DNA of 64,000 nucleotides from an uncultured Oscillospiraceae bacterium (GTDB taxonomy: Bacteria > Bacillota > Clostridia > Oscillospirales > Oscillospiraceae), in the NCBI GenBank assembly GCA_934591705.1, contig CAKTPM010000005.1:22776-86775 (forward strand). The letters are read 5' to 3'. Shown in pieces: positions 34,132-41,832 of this stretch. The notes under the pieces are model-generated. The model was not told where the DNA came from and made no database searches. It saw nothing but the letters and a program-made list of their open reading frames with translations. The translations under genes and the position numbers were made by a program. Every line of letters starts with the position of its first letter. Position 1 is the first letter of the stretch.

Positions 34132-35861
34132 TTCTGTCTGAAGGCGGCGTAGGCCTGGCGGTAACCCTCACTGCTGCCCCGCAGAGCCCGCTGATTTTCG
34201 TGGATGTTTATGTTGTGCTCCGCCGTGTCCAGCACGCAGCCGGAGATGTTGGAGCAGTGGTCGGCTACCCGCTCCAGATCCGTGAGCAGATCCGACCACA
34301 CGAACCCCGCGGCGGCGGAGCACTCGCCCCGCTGCAGGCGCAGGATGTGGCGGGTGCGCAGGGTCTCCTTCAAATCGTCGATGACCTGCTCCAGGGGCTC
34401 CGTCTGCCGGGCGGCGGCGGTATCCTTCTGGGAAAAAGCCAGGTAGGACAGGGTCAGAATCTCCTCCACCGCGGCCCGGAGCTTCCGGTACTCCGCCTCC
34501 GCCGGAGCGGAGAAGCGCAGCTCCTTATCCCGCAGCTCCTCCGCCGACTCCAAAATGTTCACGGCGTGGTCGGCAATGCGCTCATAGTCGCCGATGAGCT
34601 TCATATACTCCGTGGCCCGGGCACTCTCGTCCTCCCCCAGCTGGCAGCCGGTGAGCTTCACCAGGTAGCTGCCCAGGGCGTCCTCCAGGCGGTCGGTCTC
34701 GCCCTCCGCCCGGCGGATATCCTCGGCGGCGGCGCTGTCATAGGAAAGCACGCAGGCCATGCTGCGGCGCAGCGCCTCCACGGCGCACCGGGCCATGCCC
34801 TCCAGCACCCGGCGGCACTGCTCCAGCGCCAGGGCGGGGCTGCTGAGGAGGCGCTCATCCAGCTCCTCGGTCTTTTCGGGCTGCTTGCTGTCAGGGATTA
34901 GGCGGCAGACCATTTTCTCCAGCAGGCCGCTCATGGGCAGCATCAGGGCCGTGCAGAGGATATTGAACACCGAGTGGAACACCGCGATGCCCATGTAGTC
35001 GGCACTCTGGGTCAAAAGCACCGGGGCGAAAAGCGCCCGTATCAGGCAGAATACCGCCAGCCACACCGAAGCGCCGATGACATTGAAGCTCAGGTGCACC
35101 AAGGCCGCCCGGCGGGCGTTTTTACTGGTGCCCACGGAGGATAAAAGAGCCGTGACGCAGGTGCCGATGTTCTGCCCCATGATGATGGGCACCGCTGCGC
35201 CGTAGGTAACGGCACCGGTGGAGGCCAGCGCCTGCAGGATGCCCACAGAGGCGGAGCTGGACTGGATCACCGCCGTCAGCAGGGCGCCGGCCAAAAGGCC
35301 CAGGATGGGGTTGGAGAAGACCAGGAAAAGCTCCCGGAAGCCCGGCACATCCTGAAGCCCCGACACCGCCGCGGTCATGGTCTCCATGCCCGTCATCAGC
35401 GTGGCAAAGCCCAGCAGGATCATGCCGCTGTCCTTTTTCTTGCTGCTTTTCCCTGCCATGTAGAGGGCAATGCCCGCCAGAGCCAGAACAGGCGTAAAGG
35501 AGGAGGGCTTGAGGAGGTTCATAAAGAAGTTGTCCCCGTCGATGCCCGCCATACTCAGAAGCCAGGCGGTGACGGTGGTGCCGATATTGGCGCCCATGAT
35601 GACATGGATGGACTGCCGCAGGGTCATGAGGCCGGAGTTCACGAAGCCCACCACCATCACCGTGGTGGCGGAGGAGCTCTGGATCACGGCCGTGACCCCC
35701 AGGCCCGTCAGAAGTCCCGCAAGCTTATTGGTGGTCACCCGGCTCAGGAGCACCTTCAGCCCGCTGCCGGCCCGGCGCTCCAGGGCCTGACCCATCAGGG
35801 TCATGCCGAAGAGGAAAATGCACAGTCCGCCGATCATGTGTAAAAAATCAAATACGCTCAT
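34116..35861 (-). CDS. Na+/phosphate symporter with PhoU-like domain
   Basis: A 581-residue NptA/YjbB-type transporter that takes up (or exports) inorganic phosphate with sodium. Two inverted-repeat QSSS motifs are visible (GLGVTAVIQSSSATTVMVVG and LLTAVIQSSSASVGILQAL), with about nine membrane segments in residues 1-320. The C-terminal 230 residues are helical and PhoU-like (TEYMKLIGDYERIADHAVNI and DLERVADHCSNI). The gene is preceded by a Pho-type box and lies next to a PhoR-PhoP-like system. Confidence 0.92.
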   Translation of the reverse strand: MSVFDFLHMIGGLCIFLFGMTLMGQALERRAGSGLKVLLSRVTTNKLAGLLTGLGVTAVIQSSSATTVMVVGFVNSGLMTLRQSIHVIMGANIGTTVTAWLLSMAGIDGDNFFMNLLKPSSFTPVLALAGIALYMAGKSSKKKDSGMILLGFATLMTGMETMTAAVSGLQDVPGFRELFLVFSNPILGLLAGALLTAVIQSSSASVGILQALASTGAVTYGAAVPIIMGQNIGTCVTALLSSVGTSKNARRAALVHLSFNVIGASVWLAVFCLIRALFAPVLLTQSADYMGIAVFHSVFNILCTALMLPMSGLLEKMVCRLIPDSKQPEKTEELDERLLSSPALALEQCRRVLEGMARCAVEALRRSMACVLSYDSAAAEDIRRAEGETDRLEDALGSYLVKLTGCQLGEDESARATEYMKLIGDYERIADHAVNILESAEELRDKELRFSAPAEAEYRKLRAAVEEILTLSYLAFSQKDTAAARQTEPLEQVIDDLKETLRTRHILRLQRGECSAAAGFVWSDLLTDLERVADHCSNISGCVLDTAEHNINIHENQRALRGSSEGYRQAYAAFRQKYSAG

Positions 35862-35934
35862 AGCTCTCTCCCGTTTTTCTCTCAGATTACACTCCCAGCG
35901 TACCGTTTTAATATCAAATGCGCCATCCTTACTT

Positions 35935-35951
35935 TGTAAAATCTATGTAAA
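35935..35951 (-). promoter_or_regulatory. Pho-type box upstream of the phosphate transporter
   Basis: On the minus strand TTTACA is repeated with five bases between (11 base period), matching the B. subtilis PhoP box (TTAACA-like repeats with about 5-base spacers). It lies 74-90 bases before the start codon. The same pair occurs upstream of the response regulator gene. A TATTAA -10 candidate lies downstream. Confidence 0.65.
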
Positions 35952-35956
35952 ATCGA

Positions 35957-35983
35957 AAAAGCGGGAGCCGCGCTCCCGCTTTT
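35957..35983. terminator. Intrinsic terminator after the histidine kinase gene
   Basis: AAAAGCGGGAG and its complement form an 11 bp stem around CCGCG; T runs are present on both sides. Confidence 0.82.
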
Positions 35984-35996
35984 CTCTATTGCTTTT

Positions 35997-37340
35997 TTAT
36001 CGGTTGGGCAGCGTCACGGTGAATACCGTGCCCTCCCCCACCCGGCTTTCCAGCTCGATTTTTCCCCGGTGGATCATCACGGCATGCTTGACGATGGAGA
36101 GCCCCAGGCCCGTGCCGCCCACCTCCTTGCTGCGGCTCTTATCCACCCGATAGAACCGCTCGAAGATGCGCTCTCTGTCCTCCTGGGGGATGCCGATGCC
36201 GGTGTCCCGGACCCGCAGCACTGTGCTCTCCGGCCCGGGCTGCACGCTCAGATCCACCCGTCCCCCTACCCGGTTATACTTGATGGCATTGTCACACAGG
36301 TCGTAGATGATGCTGTAGAGCATCTGGGGGATGCCCCGTATCGGCGCCGCCGTGCCCTGGAGGGTCAGCTTCACCTGCCGGTCCGCCGCCGCCGGCTCCA
36401 AGCTGTCCACGGCGTTTTGGGCGATGCGGTAGAGGTCACAGTCCTCCCGGGGCACATCCGCCGCACCGCCGTCGAGCTTCGTAAGGTCGATGATGTCCCC
36501 CACCAGCTGGGTCATGCGCTGGGCCTCCCGGCGGATCTTCCCGGCAAAGGGGCGCACATCCTGGGGCTCCACCATGCCGGTCTCCAGGAGCTCAGCATAG
36601 CCGGAGATGGCGTGGAGAGGCGTTTTCAGCTCATGGGAGGCGTTGGCGGTGAACTCCTGCCGGATGCGGGAGGTCTCCTCGAGCTTAACCCGATCTCGGC
36701 GCAGCTCCACCTGCTGGGCGGCCATGCGCCGCAGAAGGGGCTCCACCTCCGCCAGCTCCTCCTTGTCCATATACGCCTCGGGCCGCTCGGGGTCGATGGC
36801 GTTGATAGGGGCCACGATATGCTTGGAGAGCCGCGCAGCCAAAAAGAAGGAGACGCCCAGGGCCACGAAGATCACGATGGCGATGGGCTGGGCAAAGCCC
36901 AGGAGGAGCGTCCAGAGGGTGATCTGGGCCCCGGAGAGGCGCACCACCGTGCCGTCCGGCAGCCGCTGGGCGGCATAGTAGAGCTTTTCCGCCAGGGTGG
37001 CGGAGAAGCGGCTGGATTCGCCGAAGCCGCTCTCCAGGGCCTCTTGGACCTCCTGACGCTCCAGGTGGTTCTCCATGGCGGCGGAGTCCGCCTGGGTGTC
37101 ATAGAGCACCCGGCCGTCGGCGGCGATCCAGGTGATGCGGTAGCGGCCGATGTCCAGGTTCCGGAGGTAGGAAAGTCCCCCCTGCTCCACGCCCCGGGCC
37201 GCCATGTGAGTCTCCACCCGCAGCTGCTGGGTCTGCACGCCGGAAAAATAGCGGTAGCTGACCCCCATGATGAAAAGGAGCGAGGCGAAAAGCACTGTCA
37301 GCGCCACCAGCCAAATGGAATGAAATATCTTTTTGCTCAT
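35997..37340 (-). CDS. Sensor histidine kinase, PhoR-like
   Basis: A 447-residue membrane kinase. Two membrane segments (about residues 9-28 and 142-166) enclose an extracytoplasmic sensor domain. A dimerisation H box reads FTANASHELKTPLHAISGY, followed by the N box (LCDNAIKYN), G1 (RDTGIGIPQ), F box (FERFYRVDKSRSKEVGGTG) and G2 (GLGLSIVKH). The gene overlaps that of the response regulator (ATGA). The assignment to PhoR rests on the Pho-type boxes and the phosphate transporter next to it; the sequence alone says only EnvZ/PhoR-type kinase. Confidence 0.85.
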   Translation of the reverse strand: MSKKIFHSIWLVALTVLFASLLFIMGVSYRYFSGVQTQQLRVETHMAARGVEQGGLSYLRNLDIGRYRITWIAADGRVLYDTQADSAAMENHLERQEVQEALESGFGESSRFSATLAEKLYYAAQRLPDGTVVRLSGAQITLWTLLLGFAQPIAIVIFVALGVSFFLAARLSKHIVAPINAIDPERPEAYMDKEELAEVEPLLRRMAAQQVELRRDRVKLEETSRIRQEFTANASHELKTPLHAISGYAELLETGMVEPQDVRPFAGKIRREAQRMTQLVGDIIDLTKLDGGAADVPREDCDLYRIAQNAVDSLEPAAADRQVKLTLQGTAAPIRGIPQMLYSIIYDLCDNAIKYNRVGGRVDLSVQPGPESTVLRVRDTGIGIPQEDRERIFERFYRVDKSRSKEVGGTGLGLSIVKHAVMIHRGKIELESRVGEGTVFTVTLPNR

Positions 37341-38011
37341 ACCGCCGCCTCCAGCTTATAACCCACGCCCCACACCGTGCGTATCTGCCCGCCGCAGCGG
37401 CCCAGCTTGGTTCGCAGGGTGCCGATGTGCACATCTACCGTGCGGCTCTCGCCGATGAAGTCGGCCCCCCATACGGAGGACAAAAGGGCCTCCCGGGTAA
37501 ATACCTGCCCCGGCGAGCGCATCAGCAGGTGCAGCAGATCATATTCCTTCAGCGTAAGGAGCACACTCTGCCCCGCCGCCGTGACCGAGTGGCGGCCGGG
37601 GTCCAGGGTGATATCGCCGCAGTGCAGGGCCACCGGCTCCTCCGCCGGTCTTGCCCGGCGCAGCACCGCCTTGATGCGGGAGACCATCTCCATCATGCCG
37701 AAGGGCTTGCAAAGATAATCGTCCGCCCCCAGGTCCAGGCCGGAGACCTTGTCGTACTCCGTGCCCTTGGCCGTGGCCATGATGACGGGGATGTCCCGGG
37801 TATCGGCGGCGGCCCGGAGCTTTTGCAGGACGGTGATGCCGTCCTCTCCGGGCAGCATGATGTCCAGCAGGATAAGCTCCGGCTTTTGGGTGTCCATGGC
37901 CGCCCAAAACGCCCCGCTCTCGGCGAAGCCGCAGGCCGCAAAGCCCGCCATTTTCAATGTATACAGCATCAGCTCCCGGATGCTGCTCTCGTCCTCTACG
38001 CAATAGATCAT
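37337..38011 (-). CDS. Response regulator, OmpR/PhoB family, PhoP-like
   Basis: A 224-residue two-domain regulator: receiver with acidic pair ED at residues 6-7, phosphoacceptor Asp50 in LILLDIMLP and Lys in DYLCKPF, then a winged-helix DNA-binding domain (LTLKEYDLLHLLMRSPGQVF, SRTVDVHIGTLRTKLG). The ATG at 38011 was chosen because an ATG ten codons upstream is part of the TATAAT element. Two TTTACA pairs upstream suggest that it controls its own gene. Confidence 0.88.
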   Translation of the reverse strand: MIYCVEDESSIRELMLYTLKMAGFAACGFAESGAFWAAMDTQKPELILLDIMLPGEDGITVLQKLRAAADTRDIPVIMATAKGTEYDKVSGLDLGADDYLCKPFGMMEMVSRIKAVLRRARPAEEPVALHCGDITLDPGRHSVTAAGQSVLLTLKEYDLLHLLMRSPGQVFTREALLSSVWGADFIGESRTVDVHIGTLRTKLGRCGGQIRTVWGVGYKLEAAV

Positions 38012-38039
38012 TCGGGCTTTTCCCCCTTTCTTTGGCTCC

Positions 38040-38094
38040 ATTATAAGCCGGATGTGTAAATCTGTACACCCGTCTTTTGTAAAATCCGTGTAAA
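38040..38094 (-). promoter_or_regulatory. Promoter and Pho-type boxes of the two-component operon
   Basis: On the minus strand TTTACA-N5-TTTACA (38078-38094) is followed by a further pair TGTACA/TTTACA (38055-38068) and then by TATAAT (38040-38045). No good -35 element exists, as expected for an activator-dependent promoter. The first pair has the same spacing as the one in front of the phosphate transporter. Confidence 0.65.
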
Positions 38095-38367
38095 ATCACA
38101 GCATGCTCCACCGACGGTGTTTACAAAGCAAAATTTATGTGGGGCGTATCCCCCCACACATCCAGCGATATAAAAGCCCTTCGGCAGCAGTCGGGGTTTT
38201 TCTATGTGAAAGACATGCATAAGTGATCAAAATCAAGATAAGAGAAGTGAAAGGGACACCAGCCGCATTTTGCTTGCGAACCTCTCTATGACCCGCTTTG
38301 TGACTATCTAAGTATTGATAACTCAATACTTAAGTGCTATAATTTTATGTAGAAGGGTGGTGCATTT
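38095..38367. other. AT-rich intergenic region at the left border of the restriction-modification-like island
   Basis: No gene is seen. Base composition changes from GC-rich to AT-rich near 38200. A short stem AAAAGCCCT.../GGGGTTTTT with a T tail (about 38172-38204) looks like a terminator and resembles the one after tRNA-Gln on the other side of the island. The promoter and operator of the HTH gene lie at the right end. Confidence 0.6.
38309..38343 (+). promoter_or_regulatory. Promoter with overlapping palindromic operator of the HTH-methyltransferase operon
   Basis: TTGATA (38315-38320) and TATAAT (38338-38343) have a 17-base spacer. A perfect 10 bp inverted repeat, TAAGTATTGA-TAAC-TCAATACTTA (38309-38332), covers the -35 element, so a repressor bound there would block the promoter. 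The adjacent HTH protein is the obvious candidate. Confidence 0.7.
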
Positions 38368-38571
38368 ATGGCGTTTTCTTATAAGCCGCTTTGGAAACTC
38401 TTAATTGACCGGGATATGACAAAAAAACAGTTGATGCAAGAAACTTGCATTTCAAAATCAACCATGGATAAAATGGCTCAGGGCAAGCATGTTTCCATGG
38501 ATGTTTTAGATCGGATTTGTTCCTGCTTGCATTGTAAAATTGAAAGTGTAATTGAACACTCGGAAGGATAA
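38368..38571 (+). CDS. Small Cro/C1-type helix-turn-helix regulator
   Basis: A 67-residue protein that is almost entirely one HTH domain: MTKKQLMQETCISKSTMDKM forms helices 2-3 and the rest follows the small XRE pattern (VLDRICSCLHCKIESVI). It lies three bases before the methyltransferase gene and behind a palindromic operator, so it probably represses its own operon and thereby limits methyltransferase expression. Codons are AT-rich compared with the flanking genes. Confidence 0.82.
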   Translation: MAFSYKPLWKLLIDRDMTKKQLMQETCISKSTMDKMAQGKHVSMDVLDRICSCLHCKIESVIEHSEG

Positions 38572-38574
38572 ATA

Positions 38575-39405
38575 ATGGATACAAATATTTTTTTAACTAA
38601 AAAAAGAATTGACGCGGTTTATTGCGGCGACTGTGTCGATCTTATGAAAGAGATCAAGGATAACAGCATTGATGTTGTTGTTACCTCTCCGCCTTACGAC
38701 GGGCTGAGAATGTATAACGGTTTTGCTTTCGACCTCCACAAAACCGGAGAACAAATCTATCGCGTTCTGAAACCGGGCGGTATTTGTGCTATGGTCATTC
38801 AGGATCAAACCAAAAATTTCGGGAAATCCCTTACTTCCTTTCGTACCATAATTGATTGGTGTGACAGCTTTGGCTTCAAGCTCTTTGAAAACATAATCTA
38901 TCATAAGAATGGAACAGAGGGAGCTTGGTGGAAATCACGATTCCGCGTGGACCACGAATATATTCCCTTGTTCTTGAAAGGCGATAGGCCAGGGTATTTT
39001 AATAAAGAACCTCTAAAAATTCCTTCAAAGCATGGCGGAAAAACAATGCGCGGAAGCGGAAACCGAAAGACGAACGGTCAAACCGGTGAAACGGTTCGCC
39101 GGGAAATCAATGCGATGAAATGCAGAGGAACGGTCTGGGATTATATGATGGCGGGAGATAAAAACCCTTTGAAGCGTAAACATCCGGCCGTTTTCCCAGA
39201 TCAAATACCTGCGGATGTAATAACCTGCTTCTGCCCGGAGGATGGTATTGTTCTTGATCCATTTATGGGCTGTGGCTCAACGGCGGTTTCTGCCGTGAAG
39301 CTCGGGCGTCATTTTATTGGCTTTGACATTTCTCAGGAATATGTAGATTTGGCATATGAACGGTTGGCTGTTGACGCCGAATTTCAACAATTATCGCTTC
39401 TATAA
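38575..39405 (+). CDS. Site-specific DNA methyltransferase, beta class (N4-cytosine or N6-adenine)
   Basis: A 276-residue amino-methyltransferase. Motif IV is TSPPY at residues 37-41, near the N-terminus, and motif I DPFMGCGSTAVSA with GFDIS is near the C-terminus, the order of the beta class. TSPPY is most common in N4-cytosine enzymes, so m4C is more likely than m6A. The target recognition region lies between. It is cotranscribed with the small HTH regulator and faces a convergent gene that would encode the partner nuclease. Its AT-rich codons mark it as acquired. Confidence 0.88.
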   Translation: MDTNIFLTKKRIDAVYCGDCVDLMKEIKDNSIDVVVTSPPYDGLRMYNGFAFDLHKTGEQIYRVLKPGGICAMVIQDQTKNFGKSLTSFRTIIDWCDSFGFKLFENIIYHKNGTEGAWWKSRFRVDHEYIPLFLKGDRPGYFNKEPLKIPSKHGGKTMRGSGNRKTNGQTGETVRREINAMKCRGTVWDYMMAGDKNPLKRKHPAVFPDQIPADVITCFCPEDGIVLDPFMGCGSTAVSAVKLGRHFIGFDISQEYVDLAYERLAVDAEFQQLSLL

Positions 39406-39409
39406 GGAA

Positions 39410-39446
39410 AACGCGGCGGCTATGAGATCGTCATAGCCGCCGCGTT
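39410..39446. terminator. Bidirectional terminator between methyltransferase and the DHH-like gene
   Basis: A perfect 16 bp GC-rich stem (AACGCGGCGGCTATGA and complement) around a five-base loop, between the two convergent genes, six bases from the stop of the second. Confidence 0.8.
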
Positions 39447-39452
39447 CGCGTT

Positions 39453-40496
39453 TTATCTTCTAAAATAGCCCTCTGTATCTCTGGTATACTCTATCGTGGT
39501 GCCTGCTGTAATTGCCATAGAAAAGCAATTGCTTTCAACCATGGCTTTGTAATTGTCCTGATTAAGCCGGGGCGTGGCGTCACCGCCTGAAGAGCTCATG
39601 CTCTCCTTTTTGAACTTATATAAGCTCATATTAGAAAAGCCCCATTTTTCAGAGCATGCATGCCACCCCATTAAACTGGCCATCAGCTCAATAAATCCAA
39701 GTATTCTTGACTTTTCTTGCTCTAATATGTCGTATGTGCCGCGGGTGTTTGCTACAATGTTCGTGGGTGTTCCGTCAGACAGAGAAAGGATCATGTGGTG
39801 ACCGGACCGGGATCTTTTTTTCTCCACAATACGCTGTTCATTGAAATCGTAATAACAGGTTGCGTTAAACCGATCTCTCTCCTTGAAAAACTCATTCATC
39901 TGCTCCATTACCGATGAAAAAGGAATCTCTTTGTAAAACACATTGAAGAGCAATGACGCAGGATCGCTTGCTTTTAGCCACCGAAACCACTCAAGACAGT
40001 TTTCAGGATAACCAAACAAGTTATTGCATACGCCGTCACTAAACAAGAGCGGCACTACTGCTTCAGGAGAAATTTCAATTTCTTTTACCGTTTCTAAAAG
40101 AGACAGCAAAAAATGAATTGTTGCAAATGGATACTTTTGCCGGAAGTTGTGCTTGCAGTCGAGATCTCTCAAGTTATTCAGTTGAATACAATTATCATAA
40201 TGGTACCAATTAGCCGGCTTTTTATCCCTGTTAAAGCACACCATATGATGACCGACACTTTTGATATCCTGACAAAAAATATCAAGATCCACAAAAGTAC
40301 AATCAGCTGGATCTACTCCCTTTTCACACAGCATGACTTTGCAATCGTAGTATCCAACAACTTTCGCATTGAAATAATTCATCAGAAGGAGCGAAGACAA
40401 GAACCCGTCGCTATCCGGGCTGATGATCAATTTTTGGTTTTCTTCTTTAATCCAAGGGTATCTTTCCACTATTCGTTCCATAGTTTCGTTTGGCAT
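39453..40496 (-). CDS. DHH-like protein of unknown function; candidate nuclease of the restriction-modification locus
   Basis: A 347-residue protein I cannot assign to a named family. Residues 23-35 read LIISPDSDGFLSS, like motif I of the DHH/RecJ phosphoesterases (DxDG), FVDLDIF at 68-74 resembles motif II, and SVGHHMV at 80-86 resembles the DHH motif with Gly in place of Asp. The rest has no motif I recognise; no PD-(D/E)XK, HNH or GIY-YIG pattern is evident. The ATG at 40496 has AAAAGGAG seven bases upstream. It follows a C-type regulator gene, the position of the endonuclease in many type II systems. It may be that nuclease, or an unrelated accessory protein. Confidence 0.55.
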   Translation of the reverse strand: MPNETMERIVERYPWIKEENQKLIISPDSDGFLSSLLLMNYFNAKVVGYYDCKVMLCEKGVDPADCTFVDLDIFCQDIKSVGHHMVCFNRDKKPANWYHYDNCIQLNNLRDLDCKHNFRQKYPFATIHFLLSLLETVKEIEISPEAVVPLLFSDGVCNNLFGYPENCLEWFRWLKASDPASLLFNVFYKEIPFSSVMEQMNEFFKERDRFNATCYYDFNEQRIVEKKRSRSGHHMILSLSDGTPTNIVANTRGTYDILEQEKSRILGFIELMASLMGWHACSEKWGFSNMSLYKFKKESMSSSGGDATPRLNQDNYKAMVESNCFSMAITAGTTIEYTRDTEGYFRR

Positions 40497-40517
40497 AATC
40501 GATCTCCTTTTAGACAA

Positions 40518-40724
40518 TTATAATCCTTCAAACAATTCACTAAGTGTGACACCCAGCCCGTCGGCAATTTTCTTGATATTGCAAACGGCGATGTTTCGCC
40601 GCCCTGCTTCGACAGAAGCAAAATATGTCCTGTCCATCTCAATTTTCAGAGCAAACTTTTCTTGGCTAAGCCCTGTCTTTTGACGAAGCTCTCTGATTCG
40701 ATTTCCCAAATCCTTTGTGATCAT
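40518..40724 (-). CDS. Restriction-modification controller-type (C protein) HTH regulator
   Basis: A 68-residue Cro/C1-type protein. The sequence LGNRIRELRQKTGLSQEKFA, then MDRTYFASVEAGRRNIAVCNI and GLGVTLSELFEGL, is very close to the C proteins that delay endonuclease expression in type II restriction-modification systems. The ATG at 40724 has GAGGT eight bases upstream. The gene ends 21 bases before the start of the DHH-like gene and is surely cotranscribed with it. Confidence 0.82.
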   Translation of the reverse strand: MITKDLGNRIRELRQKTGLSQEKFALKIEMDRTYFASVEAGRRNIAVCNIKKIADGLGVTLSELFEGL

Positions 40725-41040
40725 TTTCTTATACCTCACTATTACCACACTGTCACATCTACTATTGATATAGAAGCATACGGTTTATAAAGCAACGGTT
40801 TATAAGTAACATCTTCGAATTTCTTACTTCTATGCAGTTCAAATCCTCTCTTCCTGACACTTTCTGCTTTTCTTTGCTGCGAAAAGAAAAGTTGAAAGCG
40901 CACCGCTTTTTTGTTTCCCAAAAAACTGTAAAAAAAACTGTAAATTTTGCAAAAAAATATGCCGCAGCAGTGTCAAAATAAGAACGGGGATAAAATATAT
41001 GATACGCCCCCCAAAGCCCGCAAACCCGCAGGAATACAAG
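40725..41040. other. AT-rich intergenic region, right border of the island
   Basis: No gene is seen. It contains the promoter region and direct repeats in front of the C-type gene, a stretch of T and A runs around 40905-40960, and the gradual return to GC-rich sequence near 41000. A tRNA terminator follows. Confidence 0.55.
40780..40805 (-). repeat. Two direct repeats upstream of the C-type gene, possible C boxes
   Basis: ACGGTTTATAA occurs twice (40780-40790 and 40795-40805), 15 bases apart, about 60-80 bases before the C-type start codon and next to a -10-like TATATC on the minus strand. Controller proteins bind repeated operators in this position, but the usual C-box symmetry is not evident. 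Confidence 0.5.
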
Positions 41041-41074
41041 AAAAAGCCCTCCGGCTGTTGCCGAAGGGCTTTTC
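41041..41074 (-). terminator. Terminator after tRNA-Gln
   Basis: AAAAGCCCTTCGGC pairs with GCCGGAGGGCTTTTT on the minus strand, three bases after the CCA end of the tRNA. Confidence 0.8.
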
Positions 41075-41076
41075 TA

Positions 41077-41150
41077 TGGCAGCGGGAGAAGGATTCGAAC
41101 CCTCACATACGGAGTCAGAGTCCGCTGTGCTACCTTTACACAATCCCGCT
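41077..41150 (-). tRNA. tRNA-Gln (anticodon CUG)
   Basis: A 74-base cloverleaf with encoded CCA. Acceptor AGCGGGA pairs with TCCCGCT, the D stem is GTG/CAC, the anticodon arm is GCGGA-CTCTGAC-TCCGT with CTG at positions 34-36, and the T arm contains GGTTCGAATCC. It reads the codon CAG. No intact or partial copy of its 3' end was found at the far side of the neighbouring island. Confidence 0.93.
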
Positions 41151-41262
41151 GTGTTCCTGACGAACAAAAACTATTATACACATCTCGGTGACTTTGTCAA
41201 CAGTTTTCTCGCCAGGAAGCGCAATTATTTTTCCCGCAGAGGTTTACCCGCCGGGGCGGCGC

Positions 41263-41814
41263 TTACTTCTGCAGATCCTCGCCCCGCAGGTACTTGCCCA
41301 TGGGCTTCCACAGCAGAGCAAAGGCCACCAGGGTGATAGCGATGTTGGGCAGCATGTAAGCCATGTTGTACAGGAAGGAGTACCACCAGGGAGAGTGCAT
41401 GGTCATACCGAAGAACTCATCGGGCATATAGGCAGCCCAGATCGTAGCGCCCACGAGATAGTGCACCAGGAAGCGGGCAAAGCCGGCGATGAGGGTGCCG
41501 GTGAAGATACCGTTCTTCTTGCCGCGGACCAAGCCGGCGAAGCCCAGCACGGTAAAGGCCACCAGGTAGTCGCCCAGGATGGACTGCCAGCCGATGGCAA
41601 AGCCGCCGTCAAAGGTGAACTGCAGAACGCCGTACACAAAGCCGGCCAGCAGGCCGGAGCCCAGGCCCCAGCGCACGGCAAAGAGCACCAGGGGGATCAT
41701 GGACAGCACCACGCTGCCGCCCCAGGGCATCTCCCAGATCTTGATATAGCTCAAAACCTGGGCAATGGCCACCATGATGGCGCCCTCCACCAGTGCACGC
41801 AATTTCTTGTTCAT
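41263..41814 (-). CDS. thiT: Thiamine transporter ThiT (ECF S component)
   Basis: Membrane-embedded substrate-binding subunit of an energy-coupling factor transporter for thiamine. The 183-residue protein has six predicted membrane segments and the ThiT pattern GGSVVLSMIPLVLFAVRWG and GFARFLVHYLVG. The energising EcfA/EcfT proteins are not in the window. A TPP riboswitch precedes the gene. The frame is open through the leader, but the ATG at 41814 with GGAGG is the start. Confidence 0.93.
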   Translation of the reverse strand: MNKKLRALVEGAIMVAIAQVLSYIKIWEMPWGGSVVLSMIPLVLFAVRWGLGSGLLAGFVYGVLQFTFDGGFAIGWQSILGDYLVAFTVLGFAGLVRGKKNGIFTGTLIAGFARFLVHYLVGATIWAAYMPDEFFGMTMHSPWWYSFLYNMAYMLPNIAITLVAFALLWKPMGKYLRGEDLQK

Positions 41815-41832
41815 AATGAAATACCTCCAAAT

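Noticed and set aside
40838..40862. GTTCAAATCCTCTCTTCC looks like the T arm of a tRNA, possibly an integration footprint
   Set aside because: The flanking bases do not form a T stem or acceptor stem, and no matching copy is present at the left border of the island.
40905..40960. ACTGTAAA direct repeats as a third Pho box
   Set aside because: The spacing differs from the two good boxes and no gene that fits the phosphate response is downstream.
38095..41076. Prophage, transposon or conjugative element
   Set aside because: The AT-rich island has no integrase, transposase, relaxase or phage genes, and no clear direct repeats at its ends.
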